Of a stretch of DNA of 64,000 nucleotides, positions 22,707 through 31,108 are shown piece by piece. Every line of letters starts with the position of its first letter. Positions within the stretch are counted from its first letter, which is position 1. Origin of the DNA: CAYXGZ01 sp964464755 (lineage in GTDB: Bacteria; Planctomycetota; MHYJ01; JACPRB01); NCBI GenBank assembly GCA_964464755.1, contig CAYXGZ010000008.1, positions 1-64,000 of the forward strand, read 5' to 3'. The notes below the pieces were generated by a model. The model saw only the letters and a program-made list of their open reading frames with translations, ran no database searches and was not told the DNA's origin. Position numbers and translations under genes: made by a program.

Positions 22707-24137
22707 ATGGCGCGCCTCCTCCTCTTCGCGTCCCTCCTCGCGTTCGCGGGCTGCCACCGCTGGGACGACGACGACGGCTGGGGGTGGACCTACGACCCGG
22801 CCGACGTGACGGCGGACGGCGAGGCCGAGATCCTGGTGGGTTCCCCCGGCGAGGACGCGGGCGGGACGGCCCGGGGCGTCGTCCGGGTTTACCGCGGACC
22901 GGACCGCTCCTTCCTCGGGACGCTCACCGGGCTCGAGGACGGGGCCCGCTTCGGCGAGGTCGTGGTCACGATCGGCGACGTGGACGGGGACGGGCGGCCC
23001 GACCTCGCGGTCGGCGCCCCCTACGACGACGCGGACGGGAACTCCACCGACGACGGCCTCGACCGGGGCCGGGTCTTCATCTACTTCGGCGGCCGGCCCT
23101 TCCCGGACGGGAGCCTCGTGCTCTCCGGCACCGAGAACGGGGGCCGCTTCGGGGCGTCGGTCGCCCGCGCCGGGGACGTGAACCGCGACGGCTACGAGGA
23201 CGTGCTGGTCGGGGCGCCCTTCGAGGACGCGGGGGGCAGCGACCGCGGCCGGGCCTACCTCTTCCTCGGCGGACACTCGATGTCCAGCTCGCCCGAACTC
23301 GGGTTCTCCGGCGTGGAGGACGGCTCGCGCTTCGGCGCGTCCACGTCGACGGCGGGCGACTACGACCGGGACGGGTTCACCGACTGGATGATCGGCGCGC
23401 CCCGCGAGGACGCGGGAGGCAGCGACCGGGGCCGGGTCCGCGTCTACCGCGGTGCCCACGACCCCGGCGCCTGGGTGGACCTCGTCCTCGACGGCCAGGA
23501 GGACAACGCCGAGTTCGGCGCCTCCATCGCGGGGGTGCTCGACGTCGACGACGACGCCTACGACGACCTGCTCGTGGGCGCGCCCTTCGACGACGACGAC
23601 GGAAGCTCCGCTACGGCGGGGACTCCCCGGGGCCGGGCCTACTTCTTCTCGGGCTACGACGTCCGCAACGACAGCAGCGTCGGCGCGTTCTCCGCGACCC
23701 TCGTGCTCCACGGCGCGGAGGACGACTCGAGCTTCGGGGCCCACGTGGCCCGGGTCGGCGACGTGAACGACGGCGGCGCGCCCGACTTCTTCGTCGGCGC
23801 CCCCCTCGAGGACGCGGGCGGCACGGACCGGGGCCGGGGCTACCTCTACTTCGGCGGCCCCTCGGTGAACGCCACCGCCGACGTCGTGTTCACCGGCGGC
23901 GAGGACGGGGCCTTCCTCGGCACCTGGGCCGCCTCGGGCGGCGACGTGGACGACGACGGGCGCCGGGACCTCGTGATCGGCGCGCCGGGCGACGACGCGG
24001 ACGGCAACTCGACCGAGGACGGCCTGGACCGGGGCCGGGCCTACTTCCACCGCGGGCGCTCGTCGATCGACAACGTGCCCGAGACCATCTTCGACGGACC
24101 GCAGGACGGCGCCGGTTTCGGGACGTCGCTCGATTAG
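22707..24137 (+). CDS. Lipoprotein with integrin-alpha-like FG-GAP repeats
   Basis: 476 residues. Lipoprotein signal (lipobox FAGC, Cys16), a short Asp/Trp-rich stretch, then about seven repeats of roughly 60 residues. Each repeat has RFGAS-type 'FG', a GDVNxDGxxD calcium-loop-like segment and VGAPFEDAGGSDRGRAYLFLG. Such repeats build a seven-bladed beta-propeller with Ca-binding loops, as in integrin alpha and bacterial surface proteins. Likely an outer-membrane-anchored adhesion or binding protein. A TACGCT box ends 8 nt before the ATG and there is no Shine-Dalgarno, so it may be leaderless. Confidence 0.85.
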   Translation: MARLLLFASLLAFAGCHRWDDDDGWGWTYDPADVTADGEAEILVGSPGEDAGGTARGVVRVYRGPDRSFLGTLTGLEDGARFGEVVVTIGDVDGDGRPDLAVGAPYDDADGNSTDDGLDRGRVFIYFGGRPFPDGSLVLSGTENGGRFGASVARAGDVNRDGYEDVLVGAPFEDAGGSDRGRAYLFLGGHSMSSSPELGFSGVEDGSRFGASTSTAGDYDRDGFTDWMIGAPREDAGGSDRGRVRVYRGAHDPGAWVDLVLDGQEDNAEFGASIAGVLDVDDDAYDDLLVGAPFDDDDGSSATAGTPRGRAYFFSGYDVRNDSSVGAFSATLVLHGAEDDSSFGAHVARVGDVNDGGAPDFFVGAPLEDAGGTDRGRGYLYFGGPSVNATADVVFTGGEDGAFLGTWAASGGDVDDDGRRDLVIGAPGDDADGNSTEDGLDRGRAYFHRGRSSIDNVPETIFDGPQDGAGFGTSLD

Positions 24138-24152
24138 GTACCATCGGGTCCC

Positions 24153-25451
24153 GTGAACCCGCCCGCCACCCGCCGGGAGATCGCCGGCTGGGCCCTCTAC
24201 GACTTCGCCAACTCCGCCTTCGCGACGACGATCCTGGCCGCGGTCTTCGCGGTCTACCTCCAGAAGACGCTGAAGGCTCCGCAGGAGTGGTGGGGCTACG
24301 CGGTCTCCGCGTCGATGATCCTCGCGGCGCTGCTCGCGCCGGTCCTGGGGGCGATCTGCGACTTCACGGCCGCGAAGAAGAAGGCCCTCGTCGCGTTCTG
24401 GCTGCTGGGCTGCTGCGCCGTCGCGCCCCTGGTGCTGCCGCTGTCCTGGCCCGTGGCCCTCGCGCTCTTCGTCGTCGGGAACCTCGGCTTCGAGGCGAGC
24501 ACGGCCGTCTACAACGCCTTCCTCCCGGAGATCGCGGGGGAGCGGCACGCGTCGCGGCTCTCCACGATCGGCTGGGCCTGCGGATACGTCGGCGGCGGGC
24601 TGCACCTGCTGCTCGGACTGCTGGTCATCGGCCACCCGCACTGGGTGGGCGCCGCGGACAAGGCGGCCGCCACGCGGATCGTGCTCGGGAGCGTCGCGCT
24701 CTGGTGGTTCGTGTTCTCGCTGCCCCTCGTGGCCTGGGTCCGCGAGCGGGCTGTCCCGCGCCCCGTGCCCGCGGGCCGCTCGCTGCTCGGCGAGGGATTG
24801 AGCAAGGTGCTCGGCACGATCCGCAACATCCGCCGCCTCCCGACCTTGGCGCGCTACACGGTCGCGTTCCTGTTCTTCAACGACGGGATCCAGACCGTGA
24901 TCGTGATGGCGGGCCCGTACGCGGAGAAGGTCCTGGGGATGCAGCCCGAGGACCTCATCAAGTGCTTCCTGCTGATCCAGGGCGTCGCGGTCGTCGGGGC
25001 GCTGTCCTTCGGGTGGATCGCGCGGCGCTTCCGCGACAAGCCCGCGCTGGTCGCGTCGCTCGTGCTCTGGCTGGGCGTCGTCGGGTACGCCTTCCTGATG
25101 AAGTCGCCCCGGGAGTTCTGGATCCTCGGCGTCGTCGTCGGCCTCGTGATGGGCGGCAGCCAGGCGATCGCCCGCGCGCTCCAGGCCCGGTTCACGCCGC
25201 CGTCCTGCGCCGGCGAGTTCTTCGGGTTCTTCTCCATCACGGGGAAGTTCGCCAGCGCGCTCGGGCCCTTCCTCTACGCGACCGTGCTCCAGGTCACCGG
25301 CAGCCCGCGCTGGGCCATCCTCTCGATCGTCCTGCTCTTCGCGGTCGGGCTCGTGCTGCTGCTCCCGGTCTCCGAGAAGCGGGGGGTCGAGGAGATGGAG
25401 GCCGAGGAGGCGAGGCTCCGCGCGCTCAGCGGTCCGGGTGGAACGGCGTGA
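24153..25451 (+). CDS. Atg22/UMF1-like MFS transporter
   Basis: 432 residues with about 12 membrane segments. The opening WALYDFANSAFATTILAAVF is the hallmark of the vacuole-effluxer Atg22-like branch of the major facilitator superfamily; RFRDKPAL and GLVMGGSQAIARAL are further MFS loops. In yeast, Atg22 exports amino acids from the vacuole; bacterial substrates are not established. Start is a GTG at 24153 with TACCAT ending 8 nt upstream. Its 3' end overlaps the convergent thiO gene by 26 bp. Confidence 0.85.
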   Translation: MNPPATRREIAGWALYDFANSAFATTILAAVFAVYLQKTLKAPQEWWGYAVSASMILAALLAPVLGAICDFTAAKKKALVAFWLLGCCAVAPLVLPLSWPVALALFVVGNLGFEASTAVYNAFLPEIAGERHASRLSTIGWACGYVGGGLHLLLGLLVIGHPHWVGAADKAAATRIVLGSVALWWFVFSLPLVAWVRERAVPRPVPAGRSLLGEGLSKVLGTIRNIRRLPTLARYTVAFLFFNDGIQTVIVMAGPYAEKVLGMQPEDLIKCFLLIQGVAVVGALSFGWIARRFRDKPALVASLVLWLGVVGYAFLMKSPREFWILGVVVGLVMGGSQAIARALQARFTPPSCAGEFFGFFSITGKFASALGPFLYATVLQVTGSPRWAILSIVLLFAVGLVLLLPVSEKRGVEEMEAEEARLRALSGPGGTA

Positions 25452-26523
25452 GGTCGATCGGCGGCGCCTGGCCCTCGACGATCGCGGCGACGATGCGCCC
25501 GGTGAGCGGGGCGAGCAGGATGCCGTTGCGGAAGTGCCCGGTCGCCAGGATCAACCCCTGCAGCGAGGCGGGGCGGCCGAGGTGGGGGAGCCGATCCGGC
25601 GTCGCGGGCCGCAGGCCCGACCAGAGCTGATCGACGCGGTAGTCCTTGATCCCCGGGGCGAAGCGGAACGCGCGCGAGAAGAGGAACGCCGCGCCCTCGG
25701 CGGTGACGTGGTTCTCGAAGCCCGCCTCCTCGACCGTGCTGCCGACGAGCACGCGCCCGTCGATCCGCGGGATGAGGTACGCGTCGCGGTGCAGCACGAC
25801 GGACTTCACGCCCCCGGGCGGGCCCTGGAGCAGCGCGATCTGGCCCCGCACCGGCCGGACCTCGGCCTTGAGGTCGAGGCCGTCGAGCAGGGGGCCGGAC
25901 CAGGCGCCCGCGGCGAGCACGACCTCGCCCGCGAAGATGTCGCCCCCCGTCGTCTTCACGCCGTTGATCCGCCCCGGGACCTTGAGGAAGCCCGTGACCT
26001 CGGCGCCGGGGCGGTGCTCGGCGCCGTCCCGCTTCGAGGCCTCGATCACCGCGCGGGTGAGCCGGTGGTTGCGGAGCTGGGCGACGTCGGGGAGCCGCAG
26101 GGCCCGGCGCAGCTCCGGCGAGATCGCGGGCTCCGCGCCCCGGGCCGCCGCCGCGTCCACGCGCTCCGCGGGCTGGCCCTTCGAGCGCTTCCAGGCCTCG
26201 AGCGCGGCCGCGTCGCGGTCGTCCGCGTCGTCGAAGACGAGGTAGAGCATGCCCGTGACGCGGTACTCGACCTCGGGGGCCCCGAGCTCCTTCAGCCAGC
26301 CCTCGTAGGCCTTCTGGGAGGCGGAGCAGAATTCCGCGAGCGGTCCCGGGTACTCGGCGAGGTGGACGGGGGTGAGGACGCCTCCGGCGGCCCAGGAGGC
26401 CTGGCGCCCCGGCTGGGGGGCGTCGACGAGGACGACGGACTTCTTCCGGCGGGCGAGCTCCCAGGCGACCGACGCGCCGACGACGCCCGCGCCGACGACG
26501 ACGACGTCCGCCGTGGTCTTCAT
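25426..26523 (-). CDS. thiO: FAD-dependent glycine oxidase ThiO-like
   Basis: 365 residues. The FAD-binding motif VVVVGAGVVGASVAWELARR begins at residue 6; ASWAAGGVLTP, VVLAAGAWSG, DAYLIPRIDGRVLVGSTVEE and the C-terminal LWSGLRPATPDRLPHLG and GHFRNGILLAPLTG are the blocks of glycine oxidase/D-amino-acid oxidase family members. ThiO makes dehydroglycine for the thiazole ring of thiamine. No thiazole genes adjoin, so a related D-amino-acid deaminating oxidase is possible. Its promoter predicts a leaderless message. Confidence 0.82.
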   Translation of the reverse strand: MKTTADVVVVGAGVVGASVAWELARRKKSVVLVDAPQPGRQASWAAGGVLTPVHLAEYPGPLAEFCSASQKAYEGWLKELGAPEVEYRVTGMLYLVFDDADDRDAAALEAWKRSKGQPAERVDAAAARGAEPAISPELRRALRLPDVAQLRNHRLTRAVIEASKRDGAEHRPGAEVTGFLKVPGRINGVKTTGGDIFAGEVVLAAGAWSGPLLDGLDLKAEVRPVRGQIALLQGPPGGVKSVVLHRDAYLIPRIDGRVLVGSTVEEAGFENHVTAEGAAFLFSRAFRFAPGIKDYRVDQLWSGLRPATPDRLPHLGRPASLQGLILATGHFRNGILLAPLTGRIVAAIVEGQAPPIDLTPFHPDR

Positions 26524-26531
26524 CGGGCGAC

Positions 26532-26561
26532 ACTGTAGCGCGGGGCCGCTCCTTCCGTCAA
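26532..26561 (-). promoter_or_regulatory. Promoter of thiO (leaderless)
   Basis: Minus-strand TTGACG (26561-26556), 18 bp spacer, TACAGT (26537-26532), then 8 nt to the ATG at 26523. Confidence 0.5.
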
Positions 26562-26570
26562 AATCCCCGC

Positions 26571-27620
26571 ATGCACTTCGGCCCCGCCCTCGTCCGCTGG
26601 TTCCGCTCGGGCGCGCGCGACCTTCCCTGGCGGCGGAGCCGCGATCCGTACCGGGTCTGGATCTCCGAGGTCATGCTGCAGCAGACGCAGATCGCCACCG
26701 TGCTGCCGTACTACGACCGCTGGATGCGGCGCTTCCCGACGGTGCACGCGCTGGCGGTGGCCCCCGTCTCCGCGGTGCTCAAGCTCTGGGAGGGGCTGGG
26801 GTACTACGCGAGGGCGCGCCACCTCCACGCGGCCGCGAAGCTCGTCGCCGCGTCGGGCTTCCCCTCGACCCGCGACGGCTGGGAGCAGCTCCCGGGGATC
26901 GGGCCCTACACGGCGGCGGCGATCGCGAGCATCGTGCACGGGGAGCGCGTGGCCGTGCGCGACGGCAACGTGCAGCGCGTCGTCGCGCGCTACCTCGCGA
27001 TCCGCTCGCGCATCGACTCCGCCCCGGCGCGGAGACGGATGGACGCGTTCCTCGCCCGCGAGATCCCAAGCGCGGCGCCCGGCGACTTCAACCAGGCGGT
27101 GATGGAGCTCGGCCAGCGGGTCTGCCGGCCGCGAAACCCCGACTGCGGGTCCTGCCCGGTGGCGCGCGGCTGCGAGGGGCGGCGCAAGGGCCTGGCGGCC
27201 CGGCTGCCGAGGAAGGCGCCGAAGCGGGCCGTGCCGCACCTGGAGATCGCGCTGGGGATCTGCCGGAAGGCGGGGCGCGTCCTGGTGGCCCGCCGGCGGG
27301 CCGAGGGGATGCTGGGGGGCCTCTGGGAGTTCCCCGGGGGCAAGCGGGAGCGCGGGGAGAGCTTCGAGGCGGCCGTGGCGCGGGAACTCCGCGAGGAGAC
27401 GGGCGTCGAGGTCGAGGTGGGGGAGCACCTCGTCACGGTGCCGCACCGCTACTCGCACCTCTCGGTGGAGCTGCACGTCTACGAGTGCCGGTGGCGGAAG
27501 GGGAGGGCGAGGCCGCTGGGCAGCGACGAGGTGCGCTGGGTGCGGCCCGGGGACCTGGACGCGCTGGCGTTCCCCGCGGCGAACCGACGGATCCTCGGGG
27601 TGCTGCTCGATTTAAAATAA
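26571..27620 (+). CDS. mutY: A/G-specific adenine DNA glycosylase MutY
   Basis: 349 residues. E33 in SEVMLQQTQ and D131 in VAVRDGNVQRV are the catalytic residues, with the helix-hairpin-helix LPGIGPYTAAAI between them. The 4Fe-4S ligands are C185, C192, C195 and C201 (C-x6-C-x2-C-x5-C). The C-terminal NUDIX-like domain (GGLWEFPGGKRERGES, ARELREETG) recognises 8-oxoguanine; the NUDIX box is unusually complete (GGK...ELREETG). It removes adenine opposite 8-oxoG in base excision repair. The stop codon lies inside the T-tract of the opposing RRM gene's terminator. Confidence 0.96.
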   Translation: MHFGPALVRWFRSGARDLPWRRSRDPYRVWISEVMLQQTQIATVLPYYDRWMRRFPTVHALAVAPVSAVLKLWEGLGYYARARHLHAAAKLVAASGFPSTRDGWEQLPGIGPYTAAAIASIVHGERVAVRDGNVQRVVARYLAIRSRIDSAPARRRMDAFLAREIPSAAPGDFNQAVMELGQRVCRPRNPDCGSCPVARGCEGRRKGLAARLPRKAPKRAVPHLEIALGICRKAGRVLVARRRAEGMLGGLWEFPGGKRERGESFEAAVARELREETGVEVEVGEHLVTVPHRYSHLSVELHVYECRWRKGRARPLGSDEVRWVRPGDLDALAFPAANRRILGVLLDLK

Positions 27621-27651
27621 AAACGGCTCCCGGCGGGCCGCCGGGAGCCGT
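27611..27651 (-). terminator. Rho-independent terminator of the RRM gene
   Basis: On the minus strand a 12 bp perfect stem ACGGCTCCCGGC / GCCGGGAGCCGT (27651-27623) with a 5 nt loop is followed directly by TTTTATTTTAAA. It overlaps the mutY stop codon. Confidence 0.88.
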
Positions 27652-27660
27652 GATCAGCGC

Positions 27661-27990
27661 TTAGTAGCGGTTCCCGCCCCGCCCGCCTCCGCCGCCGCCG
27701 CCACCGAAGCCGCGACCACCGCCGCCGCCCCCGCGGGGGCCGCCTTCGGTGCGGGGCCGGGCTTCGTTGACCGTCAGCGGACGGCCGTTGAAGTCCTTGT
27801 TGTTGAGGGCGTTGATGGCCGCCTGCCCCTGCGTGGCGTCCGGCATCTCGACGAAGCCGAAGCCGCGCGAACGGCCGGTCATCTTGTCGATGATGATGCT
27901 GGCCGAGGACACGGCGCCGTACGGCTCGAACGTGGTCCGAAGATCCTGTTCCGTCGTGTTGTACGGAAGGTTGCCGACGAAGATGTTCAC
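27661..27990 (-). CDS. RRM RNA-binding protein with Gly-rich tail
   Basis: 109 residues from a GTG at 27990 with GGAG upstream. One RNA-recognition motif: RNP2 IFVGNL at residues 3-8 and RNP1 RGFGFVEM at 42-49. The tail is almost pure glycine with RGG-like elements (GGRGFGGGG), as in cyanobacterial cold-inducible Rbp proteins and plant GRPs. It binds RNA in the cytoplasm, probably as a cold- or stress-induced chaperone. A longer in-frame extension upstream lacks any RRM conservation and crosses a probable promoter, so it is treated as untranslated leader. Confidence 0.93.
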   Translation of the reverse strand: MNIFVGNLPYNTTEQDLRTTFEPYGAVSSASIIIDKMTGRSRGFGFVEMPDATQGQAAINALNNKDFNGRPLTVNEARPRTEGGPRGGGGGGRGFGGGGGGGGRGGNRY

Positions 27991-28118
27991 TGTGAACTCC
28001 GTTAAACCTGACTCGAAACAAACCCAACTGACAAAGCTTCCGGAAGGGTGATCCGAGGGGGGAACCGATGGCGGGCCCGACGCCGGCGGTGCGACCTGGA
28101 ACAACCGACAGAAAGCAC
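27991..28118 (-). promoter_or_regulatory. Long 5' leader of the RRM gene
   Basis: About 128 nt between the predicted start (near 28118) and the GTG at 27990, much longer than other leaders here. It includes the palindrome CTTCCGGAAG and other GC-rich inverted segments. Cold-shock and Rbp genes often have structured leaders; that role is inferred. Confidence 0.4.
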
Positions 28119-28124
28119 GGACCC

Positions 28125-28152
28125 AGTATACCCCCCGCCGCCCCCGATTCAA
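28125..28152 (-). promoter_or_regulatory. Promoter of the RRM gene
   Basis: Minus-strand TTGAAT (28152-28147), 16 bp spacer, TATACT (28130-28125). It overlaps the stop codon of comB. Confidence 0.45.
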
Positions 28153-28817
28153 GCCCGCATCGCGACGAGCAGCCCGTCCCGCCTCGAGACCTTCATGGCG
28201 AAGTCGAAGCGGTCCAGCTCGACCGCGCACTCGAGGTCCGCGGGGGGGTACTGGGGGTACTCCCCGGACGCGATGCGCAGCCCGGCCCGGCTGCCCCGGA
28301 TCCGGCGCACGATGTCCTCGATCGGCGGCGGGCTCCCCCGGAGCTGGCCCTCGATCCAGTCCCCGACCGCGTCGTCGCCCTCGAGGTCGCCCGCGCTGGC
28401 GACGATGGTGACGAGCGGCGCGCCGCGGAGCGCGCGGACGGTGGCCCCGGCGACGACGAGGCTGGCGAGGTAGAGGCCCTCGGCGTTCGCGCCGGCGGCG
28501 CTGGCCGCCCGGGTCCCGCTGCCCGTGCGCTGGATGATGCGCCGGCCCCGGACCGCCGCGGAAGGGAAGTCCGAGGGCGAGTTCCCGTGGTCGAACCCGT
28601 CGATGCGGATGCCGCCCTCCTCGCCCATCGCGAAGGCGTCGGGGAAGCGCCGCTTCAGCTCCCGGGCCTCCTCGATGTCCGCCGCGAGGACGAGATCCGC
28701 GGCGCCGGCGGCGAAGGCGTAGGCCGCCGTCGTGAAGGCGCGGAGCACGTCGATGGCGACGGCGACGCCCCGCGCGGTGCGCGCGCCCTCAAGATGGTTG
28801 ACACGGCGGATTTCCAT
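28149..28817 (-). CDS. comB: 2-phosphosulfolactate phosphatase family protein (ComB)
   Basis: 222 residues. The ComB opening VAIDVLRAFTTAAYAFAAGA, the central FAMGEEGGIRIDGFDHGNSP with IIQRTGSGTRA, and LVTIVASAGDLEGDDAVGDW match this Mg-dependent phosphatase family. ComB hydrolyses 2-phosphosulfolactate to sulfolactate in coenzyme M synthesis in archaea. Many bacteria carry it without the rest of that pathway, and no ComA/ComC-like gene is nearby, so the physiological substrate is open. Divergent from an ATP-grasp gene, and its promoter leaves almost no leader. Confidence 0.88.
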   Translation of the reverse strand: MEIRRVNHLEGARTARGVAVAIDVLRAFTTAAYAFAAGAADLVLAADIEEARELKRRFPDAFAMGEEGGIRIDGFDHGNSPSDFPSAAVRGRRIIQRTGSGTRAASAAGANAEGLYLASLVVAGATVRALRGAPLVTIVASAGDLEGDDAVGDWIEGQLRGSPPPIEDIVRRIRGSRAGLRIASGEYPQYPPADLECAVELDRFDFAMKVSRRDGLLVAMRA

Positions 28818-28828
28818 GCGTGTCTTAC

Positions 28829-28857
28829 GTTGTAGGGGCGCGGGCCCGATCTGGCAA
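28829..28857 (-). promoter_or_regulatory. Promoter of comB (near-leaderless)
   Basis: Minus-strand TTGCCA (28857-28852), 17 bp spacer, TACAAC (28834-28829); 11 nt to the ATG at 28817. Confidence 0.5.
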
Positions 28858-28880
28858 GGACGGTTCCCGGGGGGCACTCG

Positions 28881-30158
28881 ATGAAATTCCTGTTCGTGTC
28901 GAAGTGGGGCCTGGTGCACGACCTTGCCTGGTCGGTCCTCAAGGAGGGCCACGAGGTCCGGTACTGGATCGGCTCGAAGCCCGACAAGGACGTCGCCGAC
29001 GGCTTCGTGCCCAAGGTGGACGACTGGGAGCCGAGCAAGGACTGGGCGGACGTGATCGTCTTCGACGACAGCGGCTGGGGCAACGTCCCCGAGCGCCTGC
29101 GCAAGGAGGGGCGGGCCGTCATCGGCGGCTCCGCGTACGGCGACCGCCTCGAGGACGACCGAGACTTCGCCCAGGAGGAGATGAAGGCCGCGGGCATGAC
29201 GATCCTGCCGAAGTGGGATTTCGACAGCTTCGACGCGGCGATCGAGTTCCTCCGGGCCAACCCCGACCGCTACGTGGTCAAGCCCAACGGCCGGGCCCAG
29301 AACGAGAAGGTCCTGTCCTTCGTCGGGCAGGAGGATGACGGGCGCGACGTCGTCACGATGCTGGAGCGCTACCGCAAGGGCTGGTCCACGCGCCTGAGGA
29401 GCTTCCAGGTCCAGAAGTACGCGGCGGGCGTCGAGGTCGCCGTCGGCGCGTTCTTCAACGGCAAGGAGTTCACGCGCCCCTGCCACGTCAACTTCGAGCA
29501 CAAGCGGATGTTCAACGACGACATCGGCCCCTCCACGGGCGAGATGGGCACGAGCTCGTTCTGGGCGGACGACCCGCCGATCTTCCGCGATACCCTCGTG
29601 AAGTTCCGCGACCGCCTCGCCGCGGGCGGCTACACGGGCTACTTCGACGTGAACTGCATCGCGAACTCCCGCGGCATCTTCCCGCTCGAGTTCACGCCGC
29701 GCTTCGGCTACCCGACGCTGAACCTGCAGATCGAGGGCGTGCTCTCGAAGTGGGGCGAGTTCCTCGCGGCCCTGGGCCGGGGCCAGGAGGCGCCGCTGCG
29801 GACGAAGAAGGGCTTCCAGGTGGCCGTGGTGGTGGCCGTGCCGCCGTTCCCCTTCGAGGACGCGCAGGCCTTCCAGAAGTACTCCGAGGACGCGCCCGTC
29901 GTCTTCAAGCGGCCGACCACGGAGGGCGTCCACCCGGCCGACATCAAGCTCGTGGACGGGGACTGGCGCCTCTGCGGGTCGAGCGGCTACGCGCTCGTGG
30001 TGACGGGGGCGGGCTCGACGATGGACGACGCGCGCCGCGAGGCCTACTCGCGGATCCGGAACCTCACGATCCCGAACATGTTCTACCGGACCGACATCGG
30101 GGAGCGCTGGCACCGCGACGGCGACCTGCTCCAGACGTGGGGCATCCTCAGCCGCTGA
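28881..30158 (+). CDS. PurD-like ATP-grasp ligase
   Basis: 425 residues. N-terminal Rossmann-like pre-ATP-grasp domain (MKFLFVSKWGLVHDLAWSVL), an ATP-grasp domain with RYVVKPNGRAQNEKVL, SFQVQKYAAGVEVAVGAFFN, the metal-binding end YTGYFDVNCIAN then FPLEFTPRFGYPTLN, and a C-terminal domain like that of phosphoribosylamine-glycine ligase (GSSGYALVVTGAGSTMDDAR). PurD ligates glycine to phosphoribosylamine in purine synthesis; the N-terminal domain is divergent, so this may be a paralogue with another amine/acid pair. GGGG before the ATG gives a ribosome-binding site. Confidence 0.72.
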   Translation: MKFLFVSKWGLVHDLAWSVLKEGHEVRYWIGSKPDKDVADGFVPKVDDWEPSKDWADVIVFDDSGWGNVPERLRKEGRAVIGGSAYGDRLEDDRDFAQEEMKAAGMTILPKWDFDSFDAAIEFLRANPDRYVVKPNGRAQNEKVLSFVGQEDDGRDVVTMLERYRKGWSTRLRSFQVQKYAAGVEVAVGAFFNGKEFTRPCHVNFEHKRMFNDDIGPSTGEMGTSSFWADDPPIFRDTLVKFRDRLAAGGYTGYFDVNCIANSRGIFPLEFTPRFGYPTLNLQIEGVLSKWGEFLAALGRGQEAPLRTKKGFQVAVVVAVPPFPFEDAQAFQKYSEDAPVVFKRPTTEGVHPADIKLVDGDWRLCGSSGYALVVTGAGSTMDDARREAYSRIRNLTIPNMFYRTDIGERWHRDGDLLQTWGILSR

Positions 30159-31097
30159 TCAGGGCAGCGGCTGGTCCGTGAGGCGCCGGGGCTGCTCGGC
30201 CTGGATCCCCCAGGTCATGGGCCTCGGGTAGGCCTTGAGGAGCTTCTCCGTCAGCCACGCGAAGGCCTCCTTGGGGTCGTCGCAGACCTTGAAGAGGTCG
30301 AGGTCGTTCGGGCTGATCGTCCCCCAGCGCACGAGCGCGTCCATGTCGAGGAAGTCCTCCCAGAACTTGCGCCCGTAGAGCAGGATCGGCAGCGGCCGGC
30401 CGATCTTCCGGGTCTGGACCAGCGTGAGCACCTCGAAGAGCTCGTCCATCGTGCCGAAGCCGCCCGGGAAGATCACCAGCGCCGCGGCCATGTAGACGAA
30501 CCAGAGCTTGCGCATGAAGAAGTAGTGGAACTCGAAGAGGAGCTCCGGGCTGATGTACGGGTTGCCCGACTCCTCGCGCGGCAGGCTGATGGTCAGGCCG
30601 ATCGACTTGCCGCCCGCCAGCTCGGTCGCGCCGCGGTTCGCGGCCTCCATGATCCCGGGGCCGCCGCCCGAGCAGATGGTGAAGCGGTTCTTCTCCGGCA
30701 GGCCCTTGGCCCAGGACGTGAGCAGGCGCGAGAGCTCCGCGGCCTCGTCGTAGTAGCGGGCGAGCTTCGAGGACGTGTGGAGGGCGTCGATCTCGTCCTG
30801 CAGCGCCGCCGCCGCGCGGCCCGTGGCGTTGCGCTTCTTCGCGAGCGCCTCCTCGAGCTGGGCGTGGATGACGGCGACCGGCTTCGCCCGGGCCGACCCG
30901 AAGAACACGATGGACTCGCGCACGCCGAGCCGCTGGAAGCGCTGGAGCGGCTCGAGGTACTCGCAGAGCATGCGGATCACCCGCGCGTCGCGGCTCTTGA
31001 GGAAGCCGAGGTTCTCGTACGCCTTCCGGGACTTCCGGGCGGCGGGCTCGCCGCCGTTCGAATCGCGGGGAGGGACGGGGATCTTGCGGGTGGGCAT
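30159..31097 (-). CDS. LOG-family nucleotide phosphoribohydrolase-like protein
   Basis: 312 residues. SICSGGG-type motif appears as FTICSGGGPGIMEAANRGA and the family signature PGGFGTMDELFE near residue 225 is intact. The LOG ('lysine decarboxylase-like') family cleaves nucleoside monophosphates to base and ribose-5-phosphate, for example in cytokinin activation or PpnN-type nucleotide recycling. A charged N-terminal extension of about 50 residues and a helical insertion before SICSGG are extra. It lies 11 bp after the metalloprotease lipoprotein on the same strand; its stop abuts the PurD-like gene's stop. Confidence 0.85.
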   Translation of the reverse strand: MPTRKIPVPPRDSNGGEPAARKSRKAYENLGFLKSRDARVIRMLCEYLEPLQRFQRLGVRESIVFFGSARAKPVAVIHAQLEEALAKKRNATGRAAAALQDEIDALHTSSKLARYYDEAAELSRLLTSWAKGLPEKNRFTICSGGGPGIMEAANRGATELAGGKSIGLTISLPREESGNPYISPELLFEFHYFFMRKLWFVYMAAALVIFPGGFGTMDELFEVLTLVQTRKIGRPLPILLYGRKFWEDFLDMDALVRWGTISPNDLDLFKVCDDPKEAFAWLTEKLLKAYPRPMTWGIQAEQPRRLTDQPLP

Positions 31098-31108
31098 GGA
31101 GGCGTTCC

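Noticed and set aside
27991..28230. N-terminal extension of the RRM protein to an ATG at 28230
   Set aside because: The extra 80 residues lack RRM conservation, overlap comB and cross a probable promoter; GTG 27990 with GGAG is preferred.
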